Numbered from the stretch's first letter, positions 1 through 9,351 are shown. The stretch: 64,000 nucleotides of DNA from Micrococcus sp. 2A (GCF_039519235.1 NZ_CP154351.1:1426001-1490000), one strand, 5' to 3'. The notes: generated by a model not told the origin, from the sequence alone. Program-made: numbers and translations.

Positions 1-236
1 TTGGCCTCCTCGAAGTAGCGGCGCATCTGGGCCTCGCGGATGTTGTACTGCGCGCGCAGACGCTGCTTCTCCTTCAGACGCACCGCGTAGTCCGAGTCCT
101 GCTTCTTGCGGGCGCGGCCGTGCTGACCGGGGCCGTACGGACGGCGCTCCATGTACTTCTCGGCCTTGGGGGTCAGGGCGATGCCCAGAGCGCGGGAGTG
201 CCGCACGGTGCGGCGGGTGCGCAGGTTGCCACTCAT
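1..236 (-). CDS. rpsD: 30S ribosomal protein S4, N-terminal part (runs off the window)
   Basis: This is the 5' end of the gene for primary 16S rRNA-binding protein S4, which nucleates assembly of the 30S subunit body. The visible 78 codons begin MSGNLRTRRTVRHSRALG and continue through the basic RRPYGPGQHGRARKK segment and the RLKEKQRLRAQYNIRE helix, all typical of bacterial S4. The rRNA-binding S4 domain proper lies beyond the window edge. The ATG at 236-234 is preceded by an AAGGAA Shine-Dalgarno sequence about 9 nt upstream. The gene stands apart from the usual rpsM-rpsK-rpoA cluster and has rarA upstream on the same strand, an arrangement I recall from other actinobacteria. Identity is certain; the end is not visible. 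Confidence 0.97.
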   Translation of the reverse strand, partial: MSGNLRTRRTVRHSRALGIALTPKAEKYMERRPYGPGQHGRARKKQDSDYAVRLKEKQRLRAQYNIREAQMRRYFEEA

Positions 237-265
237 GGTGGTTCCTTCTTTCCTTGACATGCGAC

Positions 266-296
266 ACGGTTCGGGTTTGTCTCCGCGCCCCGTCAA
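266..296 (-). promoter_or_regulatory. Candidate rpsD promoter
   Basis: On the minus strand a TTGACG -35-like hexamer (296-291) is followed 19 nt later by AACCGT (271-266), about 30 nt before the rpsD start codon. The -35 is a good match and the -10 is weak. The rest of the 237-512 gap shows no gene. Confidence 0.35.
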
Positions 297-512
297 GCAC
301 CCGCGCGGGGGCGGGCGACGGTGAGGGCGTGGAACCTGGCCTCCGCGTGATCCTCCGGAGAGCTGAGGGGCGTGCCGCCGCCCGTCATCCACTGATGCGC
401 TGCGCGGTCCGCGCCGGAGCGCAGGCACACGGGGTGCCCGCCGATCGGCGCGGGGGGATCAGTCTGCGGCGCAGCGCCTGCCAGACCGGTCAACCCTACC
501 AGAGCCGCGGGC

Positions 513-1979
513 TCAGTCCTGCCCGCGGACGATGCGCCGCAGGGCCGCCACCTGGTCCACGAGCCGCTTCTCATGGCCGATGGGCTTGGGCCGGTAGTAG
601 TCCTTGCCCACGAGCGGGTCCGGCGGGTACTGCTGGCGGGCGACGGCGTGCGGCTCATCGTGGCTGTACACGTACCCCTTCCCGTGGCCGAGGTCCGCCG
701 CGCCGGCGTAGTGGGCGTCCCGCAGCGGCGGCGGAACGAGCCCGCCGCGGCCCGCGCGCACGTCCGCGATCGCCTCGTTGATCGCCGTGTAGGAGGCGTT
801 CGACTTCGGCGCCGTGGCCAGGTGCGTCACGGCCTGCGCGAGGATGATCCGCCCCTCCGGCATGCCGATCAGCTGCACCGCCTGGGCGGCGGCCACGGCG
901 GTCTGCAGCGCGGTGGGGTCGGCCATCCCGACGTCCTCGGAGGCAGAGATCACGAGCCGCCGGGCGATGAACCGCGGGTCCTCCCCCGCCTCGAGCATCC
1001 GCGCGAGGTAGTGCAGCGCCGCGTCCACGTCCGAGCCGCGGATCGACTTGATGAACGCGGAGATCACGTCGTAGTGCTGGTCGCCGTCCTTGTCATAGCG
1101 CTGGACCGCGTGGTCCATCGCCTGCGCGGCGTCCTCCGCGGTCACGGTCACGGGCGTCCCGACCTCGGCGCCCTCTCCCCCGGTGGACGGGTCGCCGTCC
1201 GCCTCCGCGGGATCCGCCCCCTCGGCCGCGGGGCGGTCGTCGCGCGCCCGGTCCAGTCCGACGCCGGCGGCCGCCTCCAGCACCGTGAGGGCCCGTCGGG
1301 CGTCGCCGGCGGCCATGCGCACGATGTACTCCCGGGCCTCGTCCGTGAGGGCGACCGCGCCGTTGAGCCCGCGCTCGTCCGCCACCGCCCGGTCCACGAG
1401 CCCCCCGATGTCCTCCGCGGTGAGCGGCCGCAGCGTCAGCAGGAGCGACCGCGAGAGCAGCGGCGCGATCACCGAGAAGCTCGGGTTCTCCGTGGTGGCG
1501 GCCACGAGCACGACCCAGCGGTTCTCCACACCGGGCAGCAGCGCGTCCTGCTGCGCCTTCGTGAACCGGTGGATCTCGTCCAGGAACAGGACGGTGGTGC
1601 GGCCGTAGAGGTCGCGCTCGCGCAGGGCCTGCTCCATCACCTGGCGCACGTCCTTCACGCCCGCGGTGATGGCGGAGAGCTCCGTGAAGGTGCGCCCCTC
1701 GCCGCGCGCGATCACGTGCGCGAGCGTCGTCTTCCCGATCCCGGGCGGCCCGTACAGGATCACCGAGCTCGGGCCCGCGGCCTGCGAGGCGGGGTCCGGC
1801 TGGGCGAGCTTGCGCAGCGGCGAGCCGGCGTGGAGCAGGTGACGCTGGCCCAGGACCTCGTCGAGGGAGCGCGGCCGCATGCGCACCGCCAGCGGCGCGG
1901 ACGGGTGCGTCCCGGCGACCGTCCCGGCGGGGCCGGGGTCGTCGTCGGGGGTGAGCGCGGCGGAGAAGAGGTCGTCCAT
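513..1979 (-). CDS. rarA: Replication-associated recombination protein A (RarA/MgsA AAA+ ATPase)
   Basis: This is a 488-residue AAA+ ATPase of the clamp-loader clade that acts at stalled replication forks. Residues 77-85 hold the Walker A motif (GPPGIGKTT) and residues 131-137 hold Walker B (LFLDEIH). The sensor-1 segment AATTENPSF follows near residue 160, and the C-terminal half matches the MgsA helical tetramerisation domain, ending [17 protein letters not shown]. An Asp/Pro/Ala-rich insert near residues 235-265 separates the ATPase core from the C-terminal part and is probably a disordered linker. The length is slightly above the usual 430-460 because of that insert. A TACGCT hexamer ends 7 nt before the ATG, so the transcript may be leaderless. 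It is the upstream neighbour of rpsD on the same strand but is separated from it by a promoter region. Confidence 0.95.
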   Translation of the reverse strand: MDDLFSAALTPDDDPGPAGTVAGTHPSAPLAVRMRPRSLDEVLGQRHLLHAGSPLRKLAQPDPASQAAGPSSVILYGPPGIGKTTLAHVIARGEGRTFTELSAITAGVKDVRQVMEQALRERDLYGRTTVLFLDEIHRFTKAQQDALLPGVENRWVVLVAATTENPSFSVIAPLLSRSLLLTLRPLTAEDIGGLVDRAVADERGLNGAVALTDEAREYIVRMAAGDARRALTVLEAAAGVGLDRARDDRPAAEGADPAEADGDPSTGGEGAEVGTPVTVTAEDAAQAMDHAVQRYDKDGDQHYDVISAFIKSIRGSDVDAALHYLARMLEAGEDPRFIARRLVISASEDVGMADPTALQTAVAAAQAVQLIGMPEGRIILAQAVTHLATAPKSNASYTAINEAIADVRAGRGGLVPPPLRDAHYAGAADLGHGKGYVYSHDEPHAVARQQYPPDPLVGKDYYRPKPIGHEKRLVDQVAALRRIVRGQD

Positions 1980-1992
1980 CCCCTCCAGCGTA
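1977..1992 (-). promoter_or_regulatory. Leaderless-type -10 element of rarA
   Basis: TACGCT at 1992-1987 ends 7 nt before the rarA ATG (1979-1977), so a transcript would start at or next to the start codon. GGAGGGG lies between them but too close to the ATG to act well as a Shine-Dalgarno sequence. Confidence 0.5.
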
Positions 1993-2108
1993 GGCCTCCC
2001 CCGTGCCGGTCACCCCGTGGAGAGGTGGGCGTCAGCGCGGGGTCACCCGCGGTTCACCCGCATGGCATAGATCTCAGGGGTACCCCCGCACCCCAGCACA
2101 GGATCCCC

Positions 2109-3872
2109 ATGCGCACCCTGCACCGCCTCGCCGCGGCGACCTCCGTCGTCGCCCTGTCCGCCGCCGTCGTCGCCCCGATGACCGCCGCCGCCCCGATGAC
2201 CGCCGCCGCCCCGCCCGCCCACGCGAAGGCCCACGGGCGCTCCGCGGCCGTCGCGTCCGGCGACGCGGCCGGCAGGTCCGTCGAGCTGACCCCCGCCGGC
2301 ACGCACGAGACCGGTGTGTTCGGCGAGTCCGCCGCCGAGATCCCGGCCTTCGACCCCACCACCGGCCGCCTGTTCGTGGTCAACGCGGAGAAGGGCGCGA
2401 TCGACGTGCTGCGCGTCGGCGCCGACGGCGCCCCGACCGCGGAGACCGTCCTCTCCGCCGAGGGCCTGGCCACCGCCGACGGCTCCATCACGGACGAGGG
2501 GGCCACGGTGAACTCCGTGGCCGTGTCCGGCGGCGTGATGGCCATGGCCGTGGAGGCCGCGGACAAGACCGGCCTCGGCTGGGTCGTGTTCTTCGACACC
2601 GAGACCCTGGAGTACCTCGGCGGCGTCCGCGCGGGCGCCCTGCCGGACTCCATCGCCTTCTCCCCGAACGGCGAGTACGCCGTGGTCGCCAACGAGGGCG
2701 AGCCCGCCGCCGACTTCTCCGTGGACCCGGAGGGCACGATCTCCGTGATCTCCGTGCCGAAGAACGTCCAGCAGTTCTCCCGCCTGTCCCAGGACGACGT
2801 GCGCACCGTGGACTTCCGCGCCTACGACGAGGGCGCCGCGCTGCCCGAGGGCGTCCGCGTGTTCGGCCCGGACGTGCAGGTTCCGGAGGGCCAGGAGGAG
2901 GCCGGCTACGTGGCCCGCAACCTCGAGCCCGAGTACGTCACCATCGGCGACACCGGCCGCACCGCCTACGTCTCGATCCAGGAGGCCAATGCGATCGTCG
3001 CGATCGACCTGAAGTCCGCGTCCATCGAGGACTTCTGGGCCCTCCAGCTCACCGACTGGTCCCAGGACGGCGTCCGCGACGTCTCCAACGAGGACGACGC
3101 GATCACCCTGCAGAACTGGTCCGTGATGGGCGTGCCGATGCCCGACGGCATCGACTCCTACCGCTGGCGTGGCCAGGACCTCGTGGTCTCTGCCAACGAG
3201 GGCGACTCCCGCGAGTGGGGCGACTTCGTGGACGCCGAGCGGGTGAAGGACCTCGAGCTGTGCAAGGCCGAGTACCCGGACGCGAAGGCCCTGCAGAAGA
3301 AGGGCGCCCTGGGCCGCCTCAACGTCATCACGGACCTCGGCTACGACGCCGAGCGCGAGTGCTACTCCCAGCTGCACGCCTTCGGCGGCCGCTCCTTCTC
3401 CATCTACACCGCGGACGGCGAGCGGCTCTTCGACTCCGCCGGCATGATCGAGGAGCAGATCGCCGCGCTCATCGAGGCCGGCGAGCTGCCCGAGTGGGCG
3501 TTCAACGCGAACAACGACGAGACCCCCTCGTTCGACTCCCGCTCCGACGACAAGGGCGTCGAGCCCGAGTCCGTCGTCGTGGGCCGGATTCAGGGCCGCA
3601 CCTACGCGTTCGTGGGCCTGGAGCGCATCGGCGGCGTGATGGTCTTCGACATCACGAACCCGACGCAGGCCACCTACGTGGACTACGTCAACGAGCGCAA
3701 CTGGGACGCCGAGGGCGACGACGCCGGGGCCGGCCTGGGCGACATGGGTGCCGAGGGCCTGACCTTCGTGCCCGCGCACGAGTCCCCCTCGGGCGTGGCG
3801 CTGCTGATCGTGGCCAACGAGGTCTCCGGCTCCACCACCGTGTACGAGGTGAACCCCACCCGCGTGAAGTGA
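2109..3872 (+). CDS. Secreted choice-of-anchor I family protein
   Basis: This 587-residue exported protein has an N-terminal signal peptide (MRTLHRLAAATSVVALSAAVV, then Ala/Pro-rich to about residue 40). The mature part has the beta-propeller-like repeats of the choice-of-anchor I family: a PAFDPTTGRLFVVNAEKG opening, DSIAFSPNGEYAVVANEGEP near residue 190, and EPEYVTIGDTGRTAYVSIQEANAIVAID near residue 285. Related proteins are surface or secreted, often beside phosphatases, and their biochemical role is unsettled. The frame is open far upstream, but the start at 2109 is chosen because the signal peptide begins there. The C-terminus (residue 587) ends shortly after the last repeat with no LPXTG, PEP or membrane anchor, so the protein is probably released or held non-covalently. 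An 18-bp tandem duplication lies in the signal region. Confidence 0.85.
   Translation: MRTLHRLAAATSVVALSAAVVAPMTAAAPMTAAAPPAHAKAHGRSAAVASGDAAGRSVELTPAGTHETGVFGESAAEIPAFDPTTGRLFVVNAEKGAIDVLRVGADGAPTAETVLSAEGLATADGSITDEGATVNSVAVSGGVMAMAVEAADKTGLGWVVFFDTETLEYLGGVRAGALPDSIAFSPNGEYAVVANEGEPAADFSVDPEGTISVISVPKNVQQFSRLSQDDVRTVDFRAYDEGAALPEGVRVFGPDVQVPEGQEEAGYVARNLEPEYVTIGDTGRTAYVSIQEANAIVAIDLKSASIEDFWALQLTDWSQDGVRDVSNEDDAITLQNWSVMGVPMPDGIDSYRWRGQDLVVSANEGDSREWGDFVDAERVKDLELCKAEYPDAKALQKKGALGRLNVITDLGYDAERECYSQLHAFGGRSFSIYTADGERLFDSAGMIEEQIAALIEAGELPEWAFNANNDETPSFDSRSDDKGVEPESVVVGRIQGRTYAFVGLERIGGVMVFDITNPTQATYVDYVNERNWDAEGDDAGAGLGDMGAEGLTFVPAHESPSGVALLIVANEVSGSTTVYEVNPTRVK
2172..2207 (+). repeat. 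18-bp perfect tandem duplication in the signal-peptide coding region
   Basis: Bases 2172-2189 and 2190-2207 are identical and encode two copies of an Ala-Pro-Met-Thr-Ala-Ala unit. The repeat keeps the frame and lengthens the Ala-rich stretch after the hydrophobic core of the signal peptide, so copy number could vary without breaking the gene. Confidence 0.8.
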
Positions 3873-3933
3873 TGCGCTGACGGGGCATGGCCCCGACGCG
3901 ACCCGGACGGGCGCGCCGCGGAACGGCACGGGG

Positions 3934-3948
3934 CACAATGGCCCCATG
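3934..3948 (+). promoter_or_regulatory. Leaderless-type -10 element of dtd
   Basis: CACAAT at 3934-3939 ends 6 nt before the dtd ATG (3946). There is no Shine-Dalgarno sequence between them. Confidence 0.5.
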
Positions 3949-4416
3949 AGAGCCGTCCTGCAGCGCGCCCGTTCCGCGTCCGTGACCGTGGTCGACGCCG
4001 AGGCCGGCACCCGCGAGGTGGTCGGCGGGCTCGCGGCGCCCGGGCTCATGGTCCTGCTGGGAGTGAGCACCGAGGACGGACCCGCCGAGGCGGACGCCCT
4101 CGCCGCGAAGGTGGCGCACCTGCGCATGCTCGACGGCGAGGAGTCCCTGGTGTCCGCCGCCGCGCCGGCCCTCGTGGTCAGCCAGTTCACCCTCCACGGG
4201 GACGTCCGCAAGGGCCGCCGCCCGTCCTGGACGAGGGCGGCGCGCGGCGATCAGGCGGAGCCGCTGTACGAGCGCTTCCTGGCCGGGCTGGAGGCGGAGG
4301 GCGTGCACGTGGAGCGCGGCGTGTTCGGCGCGCAGATGGACGTGGCCCTCGTGAACGACGGGCCCTTCACGCTGATCGTGGGCACCGACGACCTGGCGGG
4401 GCCGCGGCGAGGCTGA
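3946..4416 (+). CDS. dtd: D-aminoacyl-tRNA deacylase
   Basis: Dtd hydrolyses D-amino acids (and glycine mischarged on tRNA-Ala) off tRNA, a chirality proofreading step in translation. The 156-residue protein begins MRAVLQRARSASVTV and carries both signature motifs: SQFTL at 79-83 (the family SQxTL) and NDGPFT at 137-142 (the NxGPxT cross-subunit motif that rejects L-amino acids). Length is normal, with about ten extra C-terminal residues. It is a single gene pointing towards aspS, with a hairpin between the two. The start codon has no Shine-Dalgarno sequence but a -10 hexamer 6 nt upstream, consistent with leaderless translation. Confidence 0.96.
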   Translation: MRAVLQRARSASVTVVDAEAGTREVVGGLAAPGLMVLLGVSTEDGPAEADALAAKVAHLRMLDGEESLVSAAAPALVVSQFTLHGDVRKGRRPSWTRAARGDQAEPLYERFLAGLEAEGVHVERGVFGAQMDVALVNDGPFTLIVGTDDLAGPRRG

Positions 4417-4436
4417 CGACGCCCCCGCCGCGGCCC
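4399..4436. terminator. Bidirectional hairpin between dtd and aspS
   Basis: Perfect 11-bp GC stem (4399-4409 with 4426-4436) and a 16-nt loop, overlapping the dtd 3' end and lying just before the aspS stop. No T-run on either side. Confidence 0.55.
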
Positions 4437-4441
4437 GAGGG

Positions 4442-6268
4442 TCAGGCCTGGGGCGCCTCGGCCCTCTCGCCCTCGGCCTTCTTCGGCTCCGGCTTCGCGT
4501 CCACACCGGCCTCCTTGCGCTGCTGCGGCGTGATCAGCGCCGGGGCGGCGGTCAGCGGGTCGAAGCCGCCACCGGTCTTCGGGAAGGCGATGACCTCACG
4601 GATCGACTCGGTGCCGGCCAGCAGCGCCACCACGCGGTCCCAGCCGAAGGCGATGCCGCCGTGCGGCGGGGCTCCGTACTTGAAGCCCTCGAGCAGGAAG
4701 CCGAACTTCTCGTTCGCCTCCTCCTGGGACAGGCCCATGACCTCGAAGACGCGCTCCTGCATCTCCTGGCGGTGGATGCGGATGGAGCCGCCGCCGATCT
4801 CGTTGCCGTTGCACACGATGTCGTACGCGTAGGCCAGGGCCGAGCCCGGATCGGTGTCGAAGGTGTCGGCGAACTCGGGCTTGGGCGAGGTGAACGCGTG
4901 GTGCACGGCGGTCCACGTGCCGGAGCCAACGGCCACGTCGCCCGAGGCGACCGCGTCGGCGGCGGGCTCGAACATGGGGGCGTCGACGACCCACACGAAC
5001 GCCCAGTCGGCGTCCTTGGCCTCGACGCCGTTGCCGGCGTCCGTGAAGAGCTCGCAGCGGCGGCCGATCTCCACGCGGGCCGCGCCGAGCAGCGCGCGGG
5101 CCTCCTTGGCGGAGCCGGCGGCGAAGAACACGCAGTCGCCGGGCTCGGCCCCGACGGCGGCGGCAAGGCCGGCCTTCTCCTCGTCGGTGATGTTCTTGGA
5201 GACCGGGCCGGTCAACGAGCCGTCCTCCTGGACGAGCACGTAGGCCAGGCCCTTGGCACCGCGCTGCTTGGCCCACTCCTGCCAGGCGTCGAGCGTGCGG
5301 CGGGCCTGAGAGGCGCCGCCGGGCATCACGACGGCGCCCACGTACTCGTTCTGGAACACGCGGAAGGGCGTGTCCTTGAAGTACGCGGTGAGGTCGGTCA
5401 GCTCGAGGCCGAAGCGCAGGTCCGGCTTGTCCGAGCCGTACTTCTCCATGGCCTCGGCGTACGTCATGCGGCGGATCGGGGTCTGGACCTCGACGCCCAC
5501 GAGGCCCCACAGGGCCTGCACGATCTTCTCGCCGAGGGCGATGACGTCGTCCTGCTCCACGAACGAGGCCTCGATGTCCAGCTGGGTGAACTCGGGCTGG
5601 CGGTCGGCGCGGAAGTCCTCGTCGCGGTAGCAGCGGGCGATCTGGTAGTACTTCTCGATCCCGCCGACCTGCAGCAGCTGCTTGAACAGCTGCGGGGACT
5701 GGGGCAGGGCGTACCAGGAGCCGGGCGCGAGGCGGGCGGGGACGAGGAAGTCGCGGGCGCCCTCCGGCGTCGAGCGGGTCAGCGTGGGGGTCTCCACCTC
5801 GGTGAAGCCCTCGCCGTGCAGCAGCTCGCGGGCCGTGCGGTTGGCCTCGGAGCGCAGGCGCATGATGCGGCTCGGCTGCGGGCGGCGCAGGTCGAGGTAG
5901 CGGTGGCGCAGGCGCGCCTCCTCGCCGACCTCCACGTGCTCGTCCACCTGGAACGGCAGGGCGGCCGCGGTGTTGAGCACGGTGACGTCCTCGGCGATCA
6001 GCTCGACCTCGCCCGAGGCGAGGTTCGCGTTCTCGTTGCCCTCGGGGCGGCGCTCCACGGTGCCGGTGACCTGCAGGACCCACTCGTTGCGCAGCGGGTC
6101 GAAGTCGGCCTCGTCCCGCACCACGACCTGGGCGCGGCCGGACGCGTCGCGCAGGTCCACGAAGGCCACGCCGCCGTGGTCACGCCGCTTCGCCACCCAG
6201 CCGGTGACGGTGACGGTCTGGCCGATGAGCGAGGCGTTGAGCTCGCCGAGGTGGTGGGTGCGCAGCAC
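4442..6268 (-). CDS. aspS: Aspartate--tRNA ligase (class II; possibly Asp/Asn non-discriminating)
   Basis: This enzyme charges tRNA-Asp with aspartate. The 608-residue protein has the N-terminal OB-fold anticodon domain ([20 protein letters not shown]), then class II motif 1 (RYLDLRR), motif 2 ([19 protein letters not shown]), the bacterial GAD insertion and motif 3 ([15 protein letters not shown]). A charged Lys/Glu/Ala tail ends the protein. The chosen GTG start (6268-6266) follows a good GGAGAGG Shine-Dalgarno sequence. An ATG 16 codons further upstream (6316) is in frame but has no ribosome site and would add an atypical leader peptide. A TAGACT -10 hexamer lies about 107 nt upstream. The amino-acid permease gene is divergent. 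Confidence 0.95.
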   Translation of the reverse strand: MLRTHHLGELNASLIGQTVTVTGWVAKRRDHGGVAFVDLRDASGRAQVVVRDEADFDPLRNEWVLQVTGTVERRPEGNENANLASGEVELIAEDVTVLNTAAALPFQVDEHVEVGEEARLRHRYLDLRRPQPSRIMRLRSEANRTARELLHGEGFTEVETPTLTRSTPEGARDFLVPARLAPGSWYALPQSPQLFKQLLQVGGIEKYYQIARCYRDEDFRADRQPEFTQLDIEASFVEQDDVIALGEKIVQALWGLVGVEVQTPIRRMTYAEAMEKYGSDKPDLRFGLELTDLTAYFKDTPFRVFQNEYVGAVVMPGGASQARRTLDAWQEWAKQRGAKGLAYVLVQEDGSLTGPVSKNITDEEKAGLAAAVGAEPGDCVFFAAGSAKEARALLGAARVEIGRRCELFTDAGNGVEAKDADWAFVWVVDAPMFEPAADAVASGDVAVGSGTWTAVHHAFTSPKPEFADTFDTDPGSALAYAYDIVCNGNEIGGGSIRIHRQEMQERVFEVMGLSQEEANEKFGFLLEGFKYGAPPHGGIAFGWDRVVALLAGTESIREVIAFPKTGGGFDPLTAAPALITPQQRKEAGVDAKPEPKKAEGERAEAPQA

Positions 6269-6374
6269 GGGGTGTCCTCTCCGTCCGGTGTCCGCCGGAC
6301 GAGGTGCGGGGTTCATGTGATGGTCGGTCCGCCGTGGTATCCCTGGGGGACACGCGCGCGGACCGTCGCACGCG

Positions 6375-6380
6375 AGTCTA
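6375..6380 (-). promoter_or_regulatory. Candidate -10 hexamer for aspS
   Basis: TAGACT on the minus strand, about 107 nt before the GTG start, within the divergent aspS/permease spacer (6269-6433). The same hexamer recurs before rel, yajC and yebC. No clear -35 is seen. Confidence 0.45.
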
Positions 6381-6433
6381 CTGGCCGCCCGACGGCGCCA
6401 GGCCACCACCGTCCCCTCTGACCAGGAGGCCCC

Positions 6434-7726
6434 GTGCTGCAGCGCCGCCTGACCCTGCCCCATGCCATCGCCATCGGCCTCGGCTCCATGATCGGTGCGG
6501 GCGTCTTCACCGCCATCGGCCTCGCGGCCGCCCTCACGGGCGGGCATCCGGGGCTGCTCTTCGCGGCACTCGGCCTGGCCGTGCTCACCGCGCTGTGCAA
6601 CGCGCTCTCCACCGCCCAGCTGGCCACGGTGCACCCCGAGTCCGGCGGCACCTACGTGTACGGCCGCCGGCAGCTGCACCCCCTCGCCGGCTTCCTCGCC
6701 GGCTGGGGCTTCGTCACGGGCAAGACGGCCTCGGTGGCCGCCATGGCGACGACGGTCGGCCTCTACCTCTTCCCGGACCAGCCCCTGGCCGCGCGCCTGG
6801 CGGGCGTGGCCGCCGTCGTCGTCCTCACGGTCGTGGCCATGGCGGGCGTGACCCGCACCGCGCAGGCCACCATGGCCATCCTCGTGCCCGTGGTGGCGGT
6901 GCTCGCCCTCACGACGGCGGCCGGGCTGGCCCTCGGCGATCGCGGCGCGGGCGACGTGGCGGGCGGCCTCGGGGACGCCCCCCTGGCGGGCGTGCTCATG
7001 GGCGCGGGCGTGCTGTTCTTCGCGTTCGCCGGCTACGCCCGCGTGGCGACGATGGGAGAGGAGGTCATCGACCCGCGGCGGACCATCCCGCGGGCCATCC
7101 TGATCGCCCTGGGCCTGACCGTCGGCCTCTACACGCTCGTGACGCTCGGGCTCCTCGCCGCGCTCGGCCCGAGGGGCCTGGCGCTCTCCCCGGCGCCCGT
7201 GCGCGAGGCACTCGAGGTCACCCTGGGCTCCGGATGGGGCTGGCTCGCCCTGGTCGCCGCCGGCCTGGCCAGCGCGGGCGCGATGCTCAACCTGCTCACC
7301 GGCATCTCCCGCACGGCCCTGGCGATGGCCCGGGAGTCCGACCTGCCGCGGCCCCTGGCCCGCGTGCACGAGCGCACCGGCACGCCGTGGGTCGGCCAGC
7401 TGGCCGTCGCGGTGGCCGTGATCCTGCTGGTGCTCACCACCGACATCCTCACCGTGGTGGGCTTCAGCTCCTTCGGCGTGCTGGTCTACTACGCCGTGGC
7501 CAACCTCGCGGCGCTCACCCTGCGCGGCGGCGAGGACGGCAGGGACGCCGCGCTCCCCCGCCCGCTGCGGGTCCCGCGGGCCGTGAACGGGCTGGGCCTC
7601 GTGCTGTGCCTGGTCCTGGCGTTCACCCTGCCGCCCCTGTCCGTGGTGGCGATGCTCGCGGTCTTCCTCATCGGCGTGGGCGGGCGCGCCTTCGTGCTGG
7701 CCGGGCGGGACCGGCCCCCGCGCTGA
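6434..7726 (+). CDS. APC-superfamily amino-acid permease
   Basis: This is a 430-residue integral membrane transporter of the amino acid-polyamine-organocation superfamily. It opens with the hallmark TM1 segment ([20 protein letters not shown] near residues 10-29), whose unwound GSMIGAGVF stretch binds the substrate backbone in the family. The remainder forms about 12 hydrophobic segments, including [17 protein letters not shown] (TM6-like) and [15 protein letters not shown]. The GTG start follows a perfect AGGAGG Shine-Dalgarno sequence (6424-6429). It appears to be a single gene, divergent from aspS. The substrate cannot be told from sequence; neutral or cationic amino acids are the usual choices. 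Confidence 0.88.
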   Translation: MLQRRLTLPHAIAIGLGSMIGAGVFTAIGLAAALTGGHPGLLFAALGLAVLTALCNALSTAQLATVHPESGGTYVYGRRQLHPLAGFLAGWGFVTGKTASVAAMATTVGLYLFPDQPLAARLAGVAAVVVLTVVAMAGVTRTAQATMAILVPVVAVLALTTAAGLALGDRGAGDVAGGLGDAPLAGVLMGAGVLFFAFAGYARVATMGEEVIDPRRTIPRAILIALGLTVGLYTLVTLGLLAALGPRGLALSPAPVREALEVTLGSGWGWLALVAAGLASAGAMLNLLTGISRTALAMARESDLPRPLARVHERTGTPWVGQLAVAVAVILLVLTTDILTVVGFSSFGVLVYYAVANLAALTLRGGEDGRDAALPRPLRVPRAVNGLGLVLCLVLAFTLPPLSVVAMLAVFLIGVGGRAFVLAGRDRPPR

Positions 7727-7738
7727 GGCCGGAGGCCG

Positions 7739-7936
7739 TCAGGCCGATGCGGGCCGTCGGCGACGACGCTCCTGGCGAGCCGCGGCGATGCCGTCCACCG
7801 GGCCCACCAGCAGCCCGCCGAGCACCAGCACGGTGATCTCGTACGGCTGCGGGACCAGCGGGTTCGGCTCCCCGGCGGTGAGGAGGGTCAGGACGGCGGT
7901 GGGCAGCTCCATGGTGGCATCCTCGGCGTCGGCCAT
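7739..7936 (-). CDS. Small predicted membrane protein (unrecognised) downstream of hisS
   Basis: This is a 65-codon frame on the hisS strand, 38 nt after the hisS stop. It has one hydrophobic stretch (ITVLVLGGLLVGPVDGIAA) followed by a strongly basic tail (RQERRRRR), the pattern of a single-pass protein with an inside-facing C-terminus. The segment NPLVPQPYEI before the helix resembles the N-terminus of F-type ATP synthase subunit b, but there is no stalk helix, so any relationship is speculative. Two starts are possible: ATG 7936, whose GAGG ribosome site lies inside a hairpin, and ATG 7912 (MELPTAVL), preceded by GAGGA with good spacing and lying outside the hairpin. No function is proposed. 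Confidence 0.5.
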   Translation of the reverse strand: MADAEDATMELPTAVLTLLTAGEPNPLVPQPYEITVLVLGGLLVGPVDGIAAARQERRRRRPASA

Positions 7937-7961
7937 GACCCGCCTCACGGACAGGCGGGTC
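7937..7961 (-). terminator. Hairpin between hisS and the small ORF (terminator or ribosome-site lock)
   Basis: Perfect 9-bp stem (7937-7945 with 7953-7961) and a 7-nt loop directly before the ATG at 7936. On the transcript the downstream arm contains the GAGGCGGG ribosome-site-like sequence. There is no T-run. Confidence 0.5.
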
Positions 7962-7974
7962 GGACGGGCATCGG

Positions 7975-9351
7975 TCAGGCGGGGTCGACGTCCTCCGCGC
8001 GCGTGATCTGCGGCAGCAGGTCCTCGGCGGACGGGGTCCAGTCGGCCGGGTCGGCCGCGGTCTGCTCGCCGGAGCGGATGTCCTTGACCTCGTGGGTGCG
8101 GGTGCCGGCGTCGTCGCGACCCATGAACCACACGTAGGGGATGCCGCGGCGGTCGGCGTACTTGATCTGCTTGCCGAACTTCTCCGCGCTCACGGCGACC
8201 TCGGCCGGGATCCCCCGCTCGCGCAGCAGCGCGGCCACGTCCTGCGCCTCCGACCAGTCCGCGTCCTGGGTGAGCGCGACGTACACGGCGGTCGGCACGG
8301 AGCGTGAGGCCACGGCCATCTCCTGCGAGAGCATGCGCATCACGAGGCGCGTCACGCCGATGGAGAGGCCCACGCCCGGGAAGACGCGGTTCCCCTTCGA
8401 CGCCAGCGCGTCGTAGCGGCCGCCCGAGCAGATCGAGCCGAGCTGCTCGTGGCCCACGAGCACGGTCTCGTAGACGGTGCCGGTGTAGTAGTCGAGGCCG
8501 CGCGCGATCGAGAGGTCCGCGACGGCGCGCCCGGGGGCGCGGCGGTGCAGCGTGCCCACGACGTCGGCCAGCTCGGCCAGGCCCTCCTCGAGCAGATCGT
8601 CCTCCACGCCGAGGGCGCGGACCTGCTCGACGAAGGAGGTGTCCTCGGTGCGGATCGCGGCCAGCTCGAGGGCCTGGCGCGCCTGCTCCTCGGTGGCGCC
8701 GAGCTCCTCCTGCAGCAGGCGGGCGACCTCGTCGGGGCCGATCTTCTCCAGCTTGTCGATGGAGCGGAGCACGCCCGCGGCGTCGGTGAGCCCGATGCCG
8801 CGGTAGAAGCCCTCGGCGAGCTTGCGGTTGTTCACGCGGATCAGGAAGTCGCCGATCGGCAGGGCCCCGAGCGCCTCGGCCATCACGAGCGCGACGTCGG
8901 CGTCGTAGCGCGGGGAGAGCTCGCCGTCGCCTACGACGTCGATGTCCGCCTGCGTGAACTCGCGGGCGCGACCCTCCTGGGGGCGCTCGCCGCGCCAGAC
9001 CTTCTGCATCTGGAAGCGGCGGAACGGGAAGGCCAGGTGGCCGGCGTTCTCCACCACGTAGCGCGCGAACGGAACGGTGAGGTCGAAGTGCAGCGCCAGG
9101 CGCTTCGGGTCGTTCGGATCCTTGGCCGAGGTGCCCTCGGCGTCCTCGGCGAGGCGGGAGACGGCGTAGACCTCCTTGTCGATCTCGCCCTTGCGCAGCA
9201 GCTGGCCCAGGGTCTCGACGGCGCGGGTCTCGATGCCGGCGAACCCGTGGAGCTCGAAGGTCCGGCGCAGGGTGTCCAGCACGTGCTGCTCCACGAGGCG
9301 CTCGGCAGGGAGCCACTCGTGGAAACCGGAGAGGGAGGCCTTGCGGGACAT
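7975..9351 (-). CDS. hisS: Histidine--tRNA ligase
   Basis: This is a class II synthetase that charges tRNA-His. The 458-residue protein starts MSRKASLSGFHEWLPAERLVEQ, as usual for the actinobacterial form. It has motif 1 near residue 25, the LHFDLTVPFARYV and FRRFQMQKVWRGERPQEGRAREFTQ motif 2 region, and the histidine-specific LDYYTGTVYE and ICSGGRYDAL signatures near residues 285-315. The C-terminal anticodon-binding domain (AVYVALTQ, then IKYADRRGIPYVWFMGRDD) follows. The ATG at 9351 has an AAGGA ribosome site. A TAGAAT -10 hexamer lies about 68 nt upstream and the DUF349 gene is divergent. Confidence 0.96.
   Translation of the reverse strand: MSRKASLSGFHEWLPAERLVEQHVLDTLRRTFELHGFAGIETRAVETLGQLLRKGEIDKEVYAVSRLAEDAEGTSAKDPNDPKRLALHFDLTVPFARYVVENAGHLAFPFRRFQMQKVWRGERPQEGRAREFTQADIDVVGDGELSPRYDADVALVMAEALGALPIGDFLIRVNNRKLAEGFYRGIGLTDAAGVLRSIDKLEKIGPDEVARLLQEELGATEEQARQALELAAIRTEDTSFVEQVRALGVEDDLLEEGLAELADVVGTLHRRAPGRAVADLSIARGLDYYTGTVYETVLVGHEQLGSICSGGRYDALASKGNRVFPGVGLSIGVTRLVMRMLSQEMAVASRSVPTAVYVALTQDADWSEAQDVAALLRERGIPAEVAVSAEKFGKQIKYADRRGIPYVWFMGRDDAGTRTHEVKDIRSGEQTAADPADWTPSAEDLLPQITRAEDVDPA

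Noticed and set aside
573..2108. In-frame open extension of the choice-of-anchor I gene over rarA
   Set aside because: The stretch lies antisense to the well-supported rarA gene, reads as Arg/Gly/His-rich sequence, and a signal peptide starts at 2109.
2043..4211. Long minus-strand frame (over 700 codons) across the choice-of-anchor I and dtd genes
   Set aside because: It is a mirror of third-position GC bias in two well-supported plus-strand genes and has repetitive Gly/His/Val/Leu composition and no domain.
6269..6316. N-terminal extension of AspRS starting at ATG 6316
   Set aside because: The extra 16 residues are Pro/Arg-rich with no ribosome site, whereas GTG 6268 has a good GGAGAGG site.
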